Positions 25,402 through 34,270 of a stretch of DNA of 64,000 nt are shown here, piece after piece (within the stretch, counting starts at the first letter, position 1; each line of letters begins with the position of its first letter). The stretch is taken from NCBI RefSeq assembly GCF_030053425.1, contig NZ_JASGBI010000001.1, positions 533,001 to 597,000 on the forward strand. The letters are read 5' to 3'. The translations under genes and the position numbers were made by a program. Below the pieces are notes generated by a model, which saw nothing but the letters and a program-made list of their open reading frames with translations, had not been told where the DNA came from and ran no database searches. The DNA is from Lysobacter stagni. GTDB taxonomy: Bacteria > Pseudomonadota > Gammaproteobacteria > Xanthomonadales > Xanthomonadaceae.

Positions 25402-27699
25402 TCAGCCCTGCGCGGTCAACGATGCGCGGATCTGCGCATCCACCGCGGCGATGGCGGTCATGTTGACGACGCGACGCGGCGTGGAGGCCGGCGTCAGGAT
25501 GTGCGCCGGCTTGTCCAGACCCATCAGGATCGGGCCGATGGCCACGCCCTCGGTCATCACGCGAATCATGTTGTAGGTGATGTTGGCCGCGTCCAGGTTG
25601 GGCATCACGAACAGGTTTGCGCGGCCCTTGAGCAGCGTGTTGGGGAAGATGCGGTGGCGCAGCTCCTCGTCCCACGCGGTGTCGGCCTGCATCTCGCCGT
25701 CGACTTCCAGCTTCGGGTAGCGCTGCTTGATCAGCTGGAACACCTTGCGCATCTTCGCCGCCGACGGATTGTCGTGGCTGCCGTAGTTGCTGTGCGACAG
25801 CAGCGCAACCTTGGGCTCGATGCCGAACAGCTTCAGGCGGAACGAAGCCTGCAGCGTCGCCTCGGCAATCTGCTCGGCGGTCGGCTCGCACTGCACGTGC
25901 GTGTCGAGGAAGAACCACACGCCCTGGTCGTTGATCACGCCGGTCATGGCCGCCGTGCCAGTCACGCCGCGGTCGAAGTCGAACACGCTGCGCAGGTAGC
26001 CCAGCTTTTTGTGGAAACGGCCGACCAGGCCGCAGATCATCGCGTCGGCTTCGCCGCGCTCGACCATCAGCGCCGCGATCAGCGTCGGGCGCGAGCGCAG
26101 CAGGTTCTTCGCCGCCGCCGGCGACACGCCACGACGCTCGGTCAGCGCGTGGTACTGCTGCCAGTAGTCGTTGAAGCGCGGGTCGTCGTTGATGTTGGTG
26201 AGTTCGAAATCGACGCCCGCGCGCATGCGCAGGCCCAGGCGCTTGATGCGCGTATCGATGACGTCCGGGCGGCCGATCAGGATCGGATGCGCCAGCTTCT
26301 CGTCGATCACGGTCTGCACGGCGCGCAGCACGGTTTCCTCTTCGCCTTCGGCATAGACCACGCGCTTGCGGTCGCTGCGCGCGCGGTCGTACACCGGCTT
26401 CATCACCAGGCCGGTGCGATAGATGAACGTGCCGAGCTTTTCCTCGTACGCGACCATGTCCTCGATGGGACGCGAGGCCACGCCGGATTCCATCGCCGCG
26501 CGCGCCACGGCCGGCGCCAGCTTCACCAGCAGGCGCGGGTCGAACGGACGCGGGATCAGGTAGTCGGCGCCGAACTCCGGCGCTTCACCGCCGTAGGCCG
26601 CGCCCAGGTCGGCCGATTCCTCGCGCGCCAGCTGCGCGATGGCGCGCACGCAGGCGAGCTTCATCGCCTCGTTGATGCCGGTGGCACCGACGTCGAGCGC
26701 GCCGCGGAAGATGTACGGGAAGCACAGCGCGTTGTTGACCTGGTTCGGGTAGTCCGAACGGCCGGTCGCGATGATGCAGTCCGGACGCACGGCCTTGGCG
26801 TCCTCGGGCAGGATTTCCGGGTACGGGTTGGCCAGCGCGAGGATGACCGGGCGCGGCGCCATCGTGGCGACCATTTCCGGCTTGAGGATGCCGCCGGCCG
26901 ACAGGCCCAGGAAGATGTCCGCGCCGGCCACGATCTCGGCCAGCGAGCGCGCGGAGGTGTCGCGCGCGTAGCGGGCCTTGTCCGGGTCCAGGTGGTCGCG
27001 GCCGGCGTAGATCACGCCGTCGCGGTCGAAGGCGGTGATGTGCTCCTTCTTCACGCCCAGCGCCACCAGCATGTCCAGGCAGGCGATGCCCGCCGCGCCG
27101 GCGCCGGTGGTGGCGATGCGTACCTCGCCGATGTCCTTGCCCACCACTTCCAGCGCGTTGAGCACCGCGGCGCCGACGATGATCGCCGTGCCGTGCTGGT
27201 CGTCGTGGAAGACCGGGATCTTCATCCGCTCGCGCAGCTTGCGCTCGACGATGAAGCACTCCGGCGCCTTGATGTCCTCGAGGTTGATACCGCCGAACGT
27301 CGGTTCAAGACTGGCGATGATGTCGACCAGTTTGTCCGGATCGCGCTCGTCGATCTCGATGTCGAACACGTCGATGCCGGCGAACTTCTGGAACAGCACG
27401 CCCTTGCCTTCCATCACCGGCTTGCCGGCCAGCGGGCCGATGTCGCCCAGGCCGAGCACGGCCGTGCCGTTGCTGATGACCGCCACCAGGTTGCCGCGCG
27501 CGGTGAGCTCGCTGGCCGCAGTGGGGTCGGCGACGATCGCCTCGCACGCGAAGGCCACGCCGGGCGAGTACGCCAGGGCGAGGTCGCGCTGGGTCACCAT
27601 CGGCTTGGTCGCGGTGACCTTGATCTTGCCGGGCGGGCTGAGGCGGTGGTAGTCGAGCGCGGCTTGCTTGAGCTCGTCGGACGGCGATTGTTCGGACAT
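25402..27699 (-). CDS. maeB: NADP-dependent malic enzyme, malic-PTA fusion type
   Basis: 765 residues, the length of MaeB enzymes with a C-terminal phosphotransacetylase-like domain. It oxidatively decarboxylates malate to pyruvate. The malic part includes [27 protein letters not shown], the metal region ECFIVERKL with FHDDQHGTA, and the nucleotide-binding [12 protein letters not shown]; the PTA-like part runs from about residue 430 ([27 protein letters not shown]). I start at the ATG at 27699 by family N-terminus ([12 protein letters not shown]), since no good ribosome site is visible. Confidence 0.95.
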   Translation of the reverse strand: MSEQSPSDELKQAALDYHRLSPPGKIKVTATKPMVTQRDLALAYSPGVAFACEAIVADPTAASELTARGNLVAVISNGTAVLGLGDIGPLAGKPVMEGKGVLFQKFAGIDVFDIEIDERDPDKLVDIIASLEPTFGGINLEDIKAPECFIVERKLRERMKIPVFHDDQHGTAIIVGAAVLNALEVVGKDIGEVRIATTGAGAAGIACLDMLVALGVKKEHITAFDRDGVIYAGRDHLDPDKARYARDTSARSLAEIVAGADIFLGLSAGGILKPEMVATMAPRPVILALANPYPEILPEDAKAVRPDCIIATGRSDYPNQVNNALCFPYIFRGALDVGATGINEAMKLACVRAIAQLAREESADLGAAYGGEAPEFGADYLIPRPFDPRLLVKLAPAVARAAMESGVASRPIEDMVAYEEKLGTFIYRTGLVMKPVYDRARSDRKRVVYAEGEEETVLRAVQTVIDEKLAHPILIGRPDVIDTRIKRLGLRMRAGVDFELTNINDDPRFNDYWQQYHALTERRGVSPAAAKNLLRSRPTLIAALMVERGEADAMICGLVGRFHKKLGYLRSVFDFDRGVTGTAAMTGVINDQGVWFFLDTHVQCEPTAEQIAEATLQASFRLKLFGIEPKVALLSHSNYGSHDNPSAAKMRKVFQLIKQRYPKLEVDGEMQADTAWDEELRHRIFPNTLLKGRANLFVMPNLDAANITYNMIRVMTEGVAIGPILMGLDKPAHILTPASTPRRVVNMTAIAAVDAQIRASLTAQG

Positions 27700-27849
27700 C
27701 AGGGCGGAAACCACGGTCGGGCCGCCGATTCTAGCCGCTTCCCATGAACGGCGAGGACGCTGGGGTATGGCGAAGCTGCGGCGCAGTGCCCGGTTTGGCA
27801 CGCCCGTACGAGGTAGCCCGCGCGTGTGGACGGGGAACGGCAGTGTCTT

Positions 27850-27975
27850 TTCCTTCTCCCCTCGTGGGAGAAGGTGCCCGAAGGGCGGAAGAGGGGCGGC
27901 GGCGAAGCCGACGTGCTGCGCCCCTCTCCCTGGCCGCTACGCGGCCTGTCCCTCTCCCGCAAGGGGAGAGGGGGA
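27850..27975. repeat. composite intergenic repeat, copy B
   Basis: CCTTCTCCCCTCGTGGGAGAAGG, then GGGCGGAAGAGGGGCGGC, then the CCCTCTCCCTGGCCGC... GGAGAGGG arm pair, as at 22622. It ends about 35 bases from the stop of the QEGLA protein gene and occupies most of the gap before maeB. Confidence 0.85.
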
Positions 27976-28010
27976 GACAGCTCCCCGGGGCGCAACTTGG
28001 ATACGCACGC

Positions 28011-29276
28011 TCACAGGTCCGGCACGTGGCCGTCGGCGACGATCTTGTCCAGGCGGATGCGGTTGGCGAACAGCGAGAACGCCAGCATCCCGGCCAGGCC
28101 ATTGGCGCGCGCCACCCACTGCGGCAGCCAGCGGGCCGGCTTGAGCACGCCATCGGCGAACAGCGGCTCGAAGCGTTGGACGTCGGCCAGGGTCATCTTG
28201 CCGGCGAACAGCCAGCGGCACAGCTGCAGTTTCTGCTCGCGCAGCGCCCAGCGGAAGAAGGTGTGTACGCCGACCAGCCCGCGCAGGTACACCGTGTCCT
28301 TGGTGAAGGCGTAGCCGCCGGTGGTGGGCACGCCCCGGAACACGCGCTGGGCCGAGGCGAAGCTGTCCTCCGGGTTCTGGCCGGCACCGAGGAAATAGCG
28401 GAACACTTCGATGAAGTCCGCGCCGCCCAGCGCCATCGCCACCGCTTCGATGCGCAGGCTGATGCGCTTCATGCGGCCGATGTCGATGCTGCCGGTGATC
28501 TGCTCGGCGAACGTCGCCAGCCCTTCCTGCGTGGCGGTGATGCGCGGCGAAGACAACGCCATGCTGGCCAGCACCGGCTGCTCGCGGCCGTTGAGGGCGG
28601 TGAGCGAGTGCACGAAGGCTTCGTGCTGCAGCAGCTGGTGGCGGTCGTAATCGCTGAAGGCCGCGCCGTGGCGCAGGCGGATGCGCGTGGCGCCGGCGGC
28701 CGCCTTGGCGATCAGGTCGGGATCGAGCACGACCTCGATCACGCGCGCGTCGAAGTAGTCGTCCAGTTCGCGCTGCAACTGCAGCTGCAATGCGGTGGCC
28801 GAGATGGTGACGTGCTCGGCCGGCGCCATCAGTTCGTGGTCGAGTTCGTCGGCGATGGAGATGAAGTGGCGCGCGGCCTCGCGCGTGGTCGGGCCGTCGC
28901 CCGGAAGGCATTCGTCGGGACGGCCGAACAGCTGGATCGACAGGTCGCTGACCGCCTGCGTGCCCAGGTTCTCGCACAGCTGCGCGGCGAGAGCCCAGCT
29001 GCGCGCGGATTCGATCAGGTACTGGCCCAGCGGATGTTGCGGGTCCGCGGCGGCGGCGATCGCGTCAAATTCGGCACGCGTGGCGCTGTAGTCCACGCGC
29101 GGGTATTCCGGCTGCGGCAGCTTGACCACGCCACGTGCGTAATCGGCGAGGAAATGCTCCTCGTGCCCCGCTGGCCAGCTGACGCGCGCCAGCAGGCGGA
29201 TGTCGCGCGCGGCTTCGACCATGCGCGCGTCGAGCGCGGCGTGATGGACGATGTCGGGGTTGGCGACGGCGTTCAT
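28011..29276 (-). CDS. QEGLA-motif / MATCAP-like putative metallocarboxypeptidase (DUF1704)
   Basis: 421 residues. The core has HQLLQHEAFVHSLTALNG near residue 215-232, giving an HExxxH zinc site, followed by ATQEGLATFAEQ, which is the QEGLA motif that names this family and supplies the third ligand. Eukaryotic relatives (MATCAP) cleave C-terminal tyrosine from tubulin; the bacterial substrate is not known. No signal peptide. The ATG at 29276 is served by GGAGAAGGAG, part of which belongs to the neighbouring dispersed repeat. Likely co-transcribed with rsgA upstream. Confidence 0.85.
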   Translation of the reverse strand: MNAVANPDIVHHAALDARMVEAARDIRLLARVSWPAGHEEHFLADYARGVVKLPQPEYPRVDYSATRAEFDAIAAAADPQHPLGQYLIESARSWALAAQLCENLGTQAVSDLSIQLFGRPDECLPGDGPTTREAARHFISIADELDHELMAPAEHVTISATALQLQLQRELDDYFDARVIEVVLDPDLIAKAAAGATRIRLRHGAAFSDYDRHQLLQHEAFVHSLTALNGREQPVLASMALSSPRITATQEGLATFAEQITGSIDIGRMKRISLRIEAVAMALGGADFIEVFRYFLGAGQNPEDSFASAQRVFRGVPTTGGYAFTKDTVYLRGLVGVHTFFRWALREQKLQLCRWLFAGKMTLADVQRFEPLFADGVLKPARWLPQWVARANGLAGMLAFSLFANRIRLDKIVADGHVPDL

Positions 29277-29284
29277 GCCCGCTA

Positions 29285-29421
29285 CTCCTTCTCCCCTCGT
29301 GGGAGAAGGTGGCGCGAAGCGCCGGATGAGGGGGCGGCGCGCAGCGCCGTACTGCCCACACCCCGTCCCTCTCCCTGGCCGCCTGCGGCGGCCTGTCCCT
29401 CCCCCGCGAGGGGGGAGGGGG
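29285..29421. repeat. composite intergenic repeat, copy C
   Basis: CCTTCTCCCCTCGTGGGAGAAGG at the left end and CCCTCTCCCTGGCC... CCCCGCGAGGGGGGAGGGG at the right, with a GCGCCGGATGAGGGGGCGGC centre. It separates rsgA from the QEGLA gene and its left arm supplies the latter's ribosome-binding sequence. Confidence 0.85.
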
Positions 29422-29441
29422 AAACACGCGACGCGTTGACG

Positions 29442-30584
29442 TCAGTGCCGCCCATACTTTTCGTCCAGGCGCTTGTTGAGCGCCTTGCCGACCACCTTTT
29501 CTTCCGCCTTCTGCGCGCGGCGGTGCGCAAGGCGGTTGGCCGCGCCGGCCACTTCGTCGCTCAGCTTGAGGTAGTTGGCGAAGCGCTGCGGATCCAGCTT
29601 GCCCCCTTCGATGGCCTCGCGCACGGCGCAGCCGGGTTCCTTCTGGTGCTTGCAGTCGCGGAAGCGGCACTGCTCGGCCAGGGCCTCGACGTCGCTGAAA
29701 TTCTCGGCGACGTCTTCCTCGCCGGTGGGTTTCAGTTCGCGCATGCCGGGCGTGTCGATCAGGCACGCGCCCGAGGGCAGCGGAATCAGCGCGCGGTGCG
29801 TGGTGGTGTGGCGGCCGCGCGAATCGTGCTCGCGCACGGCGCTGGTCTTCATCTTCTCGATGCCGAGCATCGTGTTGGTGAGCGTGGACTTGCCCGCGCC
29901 GGAACTGCCGATCAGCACGGCGGTGCAGCCCGGGCCCAGCCATTCGTCCAGCGCGCGCACGCTGTCGGGATCCTTGGCGTTGACGGCGCGCACCGCCACG
30001 CCCTGCGCGGCCAGCTCGACCAGCGCCGCCACGGCACCGGGCACGGCGTCCGCATCGGCGGCCGCGGCCTGGTCGGCCTTGGTCAGCACCACCACCGGCT
30101 CGACGCCGCCGCCGCGCACCAGCAGCAAGTAGCGCTCGATGCGCCGCGGGTTGAAGTCGTCGTCCAGCCCGCACACCACGAACACGGTGTCGACGTTGGC
30201 CGCGATCAGCTGCTGCTGGTAGTGCTCGCCCGCCGCGCCGCGCTTGATCGTGCTGCGTCGTGGCAGCAGGGCCACGGCCTTGCGGCCTTCGATGAGCAGC
30301 CAGTCGCCGACGCCTGGGCGCTGGTCGATGGTCACCGTCCCCTTGCGATACCCGGGCGGACGCTGCCACTCCGGCAGCGATTCGACCCGGAAACTGTGCT
30401 CCGGACCGTCGGCCACCACGTAGCCGCTGCGGTGCTGTTCGATCACCCGGGCCGGGCGGGCATCGGGATGGGCGGCCATCACCGTGCGCCACTGCGCCTG
30501 CGTGGCCGTTTCGTCGGCCTGTCCCGTGCCGTCCGCGGGCAGCGGCCAGCCGATCGCCTGCAAGGCGTCGAATGCGGGAATCAA
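29442..30584 (-). CDS. rsgA: small ribosomal subunit biogenesis GTPase RsgA
   Basis: 380 residues. Circularly permuted GTPase motifs appear in the order G4 (TKAD, near 168), G1 (GSSGAGKST, near 225), G3 (DTPGM, near 278), followed by the C-terminal zinc knuckle (CRFRDCKHQKEPGCAV). An N-terminal OB-like domain (about 40-110) precedes. It helps late 30S subunit maturation. The start is a TTG at 30584 with no clear ribosome site; an in-frame ATG 35 codons later would delete conserved sequence, so TTG is preferred. Confidence 0.95.
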   Translation of the reverse strand: MIPAFDALQAIGWPLPADGTGQADETATQAQWRTVMAAHPDARPARVIEQHRSGYVVADGPEHSFRVESLPEWQRPPGYRKGTVTIDQRPGVGDWLLIEGRKAVALLPRRSTIKRGAAGEHYQQQLIAANVDTVFVVCGLDDDFNPRRIERYLLLVRGGGVEPVVVLTKADQAAAADADAVPGAVAALVELAAQGVAVRAVNAKDPDSVRALDEWLGPGCTAVLIGSSGAGKSTLTNTMLGIEKMKTSAVREHDSRGRHTTTHRALIPLPSGACLIDTPGMRELKPTGEEDVAENFSDVEALAEQCRFRDCKHQKEPGCAVREAIEGGKLDPQRFANYLKLSDEVAGAANRLAHRRAQKAEEKVVGKALNKRLDEKYGRH

Positions 30585-30775
30585 GGGCGGAGGGTGGTCG
30601 CGGTCACGTCCGGATTCTAGTGCGCGCCGCCGGTGAGGTGCATCGACCCGGCCGCGTCCGTTGCACGACGAGGGCCACGTTTCGAAGAAGATCGCGGACG
30701 CAGCGGCGATTTTCGCTGTCCACGGCCGCGGTTTCGGCTAGTCTGGGGACCCATCCCCCTTCCGTCCCTGCTGCG

Positions 30776-32026
30776 ATGTCCCTGCCTCCCGTGAAGACCC
30801 GCGAACGCCTGTCCGAAGTCCGTTATGAGATCCGCGGAGAGCTGGCCCGGCGAGCTCGCGAGCTGGAAGCCCAGGGGCGCAGGCTGATCAAGCTCAACAT
30901 CGGCAACCCGGGCGCATTCGGTTTCCGCGCGCCGGAACACCTGCAGCGAGCGATCGCCGACCGCATCAGCGACACCGACCCCTACACCCACCAGCAGGGC
31001 CTGCCGCAGGCGCGCGAGGCCATCGCCGCGTTCCACAAGCAGCGCGGCACGCCGAATGCGAGCCCGGAGCGCGTGTTCGTCGGCAACGGCGTGAGCGAGC
31101 TGATCGACCTGTCGCTGCGCGCGTTGCTGAACCCGGGCGACGAAGTGCTGCTGCCCTCGCCCGACTACCCGCTGTGGTCGGCCGCGACCATCCTCAACGA
31201 CGGCCGTCCGGTCTACTACCGCTGCCTGCCGGAGAACGGCTTCCTGCCCGATCCGGACGAGATCGCCTCGCTGGTGTCCAGCCGCACGCGCGCGATCGTG
31301 CTGATCAACCCCAACAACCCCACCGGCGCCGCGTATCCGCGCGAGCTGCTGGAGAAGATCGTCGCCATCGCGCAGCGCCACAAGCTGCTGCTGATGTGCG
31401 ACGAGATCTACGACTCCATCCTGTACGACGACGCACAGTTCACCCCGATCGCGCCGATCGCTGGCGACCTGCCCTGCCTGTCCTTCGGTGGCCTGAGCAA
31501 GGTGCATCGCGCCTGCGGCTGGCGCGTGGGCTGGGCGGTGCTGTCGGGCGATCCGGTCGCCAGCGGCAACCTGCACCACGCGATGGACCTGCTAGGTGCG
31601 CTGCGCCTGTGCGCCAACGTGCCGGGGCAGTTCGCCATCGAGGCCGCACTGCACGGCGAAGACACCATCGCGCCGCTGTGCGCGCCGGGCGGCCGCCTGT
31701 ACGAGGCACGTCGCGCGGTGACCGAATCGGTCGCGGCCAGCCGTCACCTTCAGCTGGTGTCGCCGGCGGGCGCGCTGTATGCGTTCCCGGCGGTGACGGG
31801 CGCGGCCGCGCAGGGCTTCGACGACCACCGCTTCGCGCTGGAACTGCTGGAAACGCAGGACGTGCTGGTGGTGCCGGGCTCCAGCTTCAACGTGCCCTAT
31901 CGCAACCACTTCCGCGTGACGCTGCTGCCGCAGCCGGACGACCTGCGCGAAGTATTCCGCCGCATCGAGTCGCTGCTGGACCAGTACGCGCAGCGCGAAA
32001 GCGACGCCCAGGTCGCGGTGGCCTGA
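30776..32026 (+). CDS. alaA: glutamate-pyruvate aminotransferase (AlaA-like)
   Basis: 416 residues, fold type I PLP enzyme. It has the family start YEIRGELARRARELE, LNIGNPGAFGF, the PLP-phosphate region VGNGVSELI, INPNNPTGA, CDEIYDSILYDD, and the PLP lysine in GGLSKVHRACGWRVGW. Sequence flow follows E. coli AlaA closely along its length, so alanine synthesis from pyruvate and glutamate is the likely role. Its stop is 3 bases before the next gene, giving a tight operon with the SGNH hydrolase and methyltransferase. Confidence 0.9.
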   Translation: MSLPPVKTRERLSEVRYEIRGELARRARELEAQGRRLIKLNIGNPGAFGFRAPEHLQRAIADRISDTDPYTHQQGLPQAREAIAAFHKQRGTPNASPERVFVGNGVSELIDLSLRALLNPGDEVLLPSPDYPLWSAATILNDGRPVYYRCLPENGFLPDPDEIASLVSSRTRAIVLINPNNPTGAAYPRELLEKIVAIAQRHKLLLMCDEIYDSILYDDAQFTPIAPIAGDLPCLSFGGLSKVHRACGWRVGWAVLSGDPVASGNLHHAMDLLGALRLCANVPGQFAIEAALHGEDTIAPLCAPGGRLYEARRAVTESVAASRHLQLVSPAGALYAFPAVTGAAAQGFDDHRFALELLETQDVLVVPGSSFNVPYRNHFRVTLLPQPDDLREVFRRIESLLDQYAQRESDAQVAVA

Positions 32027-32029
32027 GCC

Positions 32030-32659
32030 ATGGCCGGTGCGCCCGCGCCCGCGTTGTCCTACCTCGCTCTGGGCGACAGCTACACCATCGGCGAAGGTGT
32101 GCCCGCCGAGGGCCGCTGGCCCACGCAACTGGCGCGCGCGCTGCGCGCCGAAGACATCGCGCTGGCCGACCCGCGCATCATCGCCACGACCGGCTGGACC
32201 ACCGACGAGCTGACCTGGGGCATCGACGGCGCCCAGCCGCTGGGCGAATGGGACTTCGTCACGCTGCTGATCGGCGTGAACAACCAGTACCGCGGACGCA
32301 GTGCGGTGGACTACCGCGGCGAGTTCGACACGCTGCTGAAGCAGGCGATCGGCTTCGCCCGCGGGCGTGCCGACCGCGTCATGGTGCTGTCGATCCCGGA
32401 CTGGGGCGTCACGCCGTTCGTGAAGACCACGAAGGCGGAGCCGGCGCAGATCGCGACCGAACTGGACGCCTTCAACGCAGCCGCGCAGGTCGTGTGCGAA
32501 GCGCGCGGCGTGGCGTTCGTCGACATCACCCCGGACTCGCGCGAGCGCGGCGCCGAGGTGGAGATGCTTGCGCAGGACGGGCTGCACCCGTCGGCCGCGA
32601 TGTACACGCTGTGGACCGAGCGTGCGCTGCCGGTCGCACGCGACCTGCTGCGGCGCTGA
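32030..32659 (+). CDS. SGNH/GDSL hydrolase
   Basis: 209 residues with the SGNH blocks: LALGDSYTIGEG (nucleophile Ser in GDSY near residue 17), a Gly in block II, GVNNQYRGR (Asn in block III) and DGLHPSA near the C-terminus (Asp and His). It should be a cytoplasmic esterase or acyl hydrolase since no signal peptide is present. It starts 3 bases after the alaA stop and is followed 4 bases later by a methyltransferase start, so the three are co-translated. Confidence 0.88.
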   Translation: MAGAPAPALSYLALGDSYTIGEGVPAEGRWPTQLARALRAEDIALADPRIIATTGWTTDELTWGIDGAQPLGEWDFVTLLIGVNNQYRGRSAVDYRGEFDTLLKQAIGFARGRADRVMVLSIPDWGVTPFVKTTKAEPAQIATELDAFNAAAQVVCEARGVAFVDITPDSRERGAEVEMLAQDGLHPSAAMYTLWTERALPVARDLLRR

Positions 32660-32663
32660 CCCG

Positions 32664-33362
32664 ATGACGATGCAGCACGCCCTGCGGCCACTGCCCCGCG
32701 ACCGCGCGATGGGCATCGCCCGCGCGTACCTGGTGCCGGATCGCTGGTTCGTCCGCCACGACTATTACTACGCCCGCGCCAAGCTGGCCACCGACCCGCT
32801 CTATCCCAGCGTGTGCGAAGCCCTGCGCGACACGCGCGCGCCGGTGCTCGACCTGGGATGCGGCCTGGGACTGCTCGCGCATGCGCTGCGCGCCGACGGG
32901 CAGTCCATGCCGTACCGCGGCTACGACAACGATGCCGCCAAGATCGGGCGCGCCCGCCTTGCGGCGACGCGCCGTGAGCTGCACGACGTGGCGTTCGGCA
33001 TCGCCGACCTGGGCGCGGTGCTGCCGGAACACCGCGGCAGCGTGGCCTTGCTCGACGTGATGCAGTTCATCCCCGCCGACGCACAGGTGCGCGCCATCGA
33101 CGCGCTGCTGGGCATGCTCGAACCCGGCACGCGGCTGGTGATCCGCACCGGCATCGCCGATGGAAGCCGGCGTTCGCACATCACGCAGTGGGTCGACGTG
33201 TTCGCCAAGAAGGTGGGCTGGATGAATGCCCTGCCCGTCCACTACCCGGAACTGGACATGTTGCGCGCACGCTTCGACGCAGCCGGTGTCGAGGGCGAGT
33301 TCATGCCGCTGCACGGCAACACACCGTTCAACAACTGGCGCATCGTCGCGACCCGACGCTAG
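32664..33362 (+). CDS. class I SAM-dependent methyltransferase
   Basis: 232 residues. The SAM motif I is VLDLGCGLGLLAHALR near residue 57, with the acidic end of motif II at YRGYDNDAAK and LDVMQFIP near motif IV. Substrate not predictable. It is the third gene of the alaA cluster, 4 bases after the SGNH gene. Its TAG stop overlaps the stop of the convergent deacetylase by 3 bases within a 4-base overlap of the genes, so no spacer terminator exists between them. Confidence 0.85.
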   Translation: MTMQHALRPLPRDRAMGIARAYLVPDRWFVRHDYYYARAKLATDPLYPSVCEALRDTRAPVLDLGCGLGLLAHALRADGQSMPYRGYDNDAAKIGRARLAATRRELHDVAFGIADLGAVLPEHRGSVALLDVMQFIPADAQVRAIDALLGMLEPGTRLVIRTGIADGSRRSHITQWVDVFAKKVGWMNALPVHYPELDMLRARFDAAGVEGEFMPLHGNTPFNNWRIVATRR

Positions 33363-34177
33363 AGCGGTTGCGAGGCCGGCACCGGTGCGGTTGCGGTGTC
33401 CAGCGCTTCGGGCAACACGCTACGGTATTCCATGGCGTCCATCCGGGCGAGCACGCCCGCCAGCGTTTCCACGCTGCGGCCATGCGCTGCGCCCTCGTGC
33501 AGCAGGACGATGGCGCCGGGCGCCAGCCCGCGTTCGATGCGCGCCAGATTCCGCTGCGGGTCGGACATCACCGCATCGAAACCGCGCGCCGACCACGCCA
33601 CGCGTGCCAGGTCGTGGCGTTTGAGCGATGCCGCGACGAAGGGATTGGCCATGCCGACCACGGCGCGGAACCAGCGCGGCCGCATGCCCGTCAACGCGGC
33701 CAGCGTTGCCTGTGCCTCGTCGATCTGCGCGCGCATCGCGCGCGGCGGCAAGGCCCAGAACCAGGCCTGCGGGTGCGTGTGACTGTGCTGGCCGATGCCG
33801 TGGCCGCGACGCACGATCTCGCGTACGGCCTCCGGCCGCGACCGTGCGCGTTCGCCGACCAGGAAGAACGTCGCGCGTGCGTCGTGCTTGTCCAGCAGGT
33901 CCAGCATCGGCAGGGTGTCGTCGGACGGGCCGTCGTCGATGGTCAGCCAGACCACGCGTTCACGCGTCGGCAGACGGCTGAGCACCGGGCTGAGCAGGCG
34001 CGACTGCGGTCGCAGGGTCGCCCAGATCACCACCAGGTGCGTTGCCACCAGCGCCGGCAGGCCGATCCGCCAGCCCATCTGCCACCACAGCGCGGCCACC
34101 CCCAGCTGCGAGGCGATGAACACCCAGGCCCAGGCATGCGGGTGGCGCGGCGGGCGGTGGAGGGTCGCGGGGGACAT
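33359..34177 (-). CDS. membrane-anchored polysaccharide deacetylase (NodB-like, CE4)
   Basis: 272 residues. Two hydrophobic segments (about 14-33 and 36-56) anchor it, followed by the NodB domain: WLTIDDGPSDDT (the Asp pair of motif 1), QHSHTHP (the HxxxH zinc motif 2), RPRWFRAV (motif 3) and LLHEGAAHG (motif 5 His). It likely removes N- or O-acetyl groups from a cell-wall or capsular glycan at the periplasmic face. The gene is divergent from the glutaredoxin fusion. Confidence 0.88.
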   Translation of the reverse strand: MSPATLHRPPRHPHAWAWVFIASQLGVAALWWQMGWRIGLPALVATHLVVIWATLRPQSRLLSPVLSRLPTRERVVWLTIDDGPSDDTLPMLDLLDKHDARATFFLVGERARSRPEAVREIVRRGHGIGQHSHTHPQAWFWALPPRAMRAQIDEAQATLAALTGMRPRWFRAVVGMANPFVAASLKRHDLARVAWSARGFDAVMSDPQRNLARIERGLAPGAIVLLHEGAAHGRSVETLAGVLARMDAMEYRSVLPEALDTATAPVPASQPL

Positions 34178-34270
34178 GACGGGGATGGTAAAGGACACCC
34201 CCGTGCGTCCGCGCTTGCACAATCGCCACCGCGCCCCCATGTGCACCCCATTCCCACCCGGTAGCCCGCC

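Noticed and set aside
25501..27747. 748-codon plus-strand frame opposite maeB
   Set aside because: No domain or signal; composition of a mirror frame. MaeB motifs are clear on the other strand.
27744..30620. 958-codon plus-strand frame opposite the QEGLA and rsgA genes
   Set aside because: Crosses two repeat copies and two real genes; no motif.
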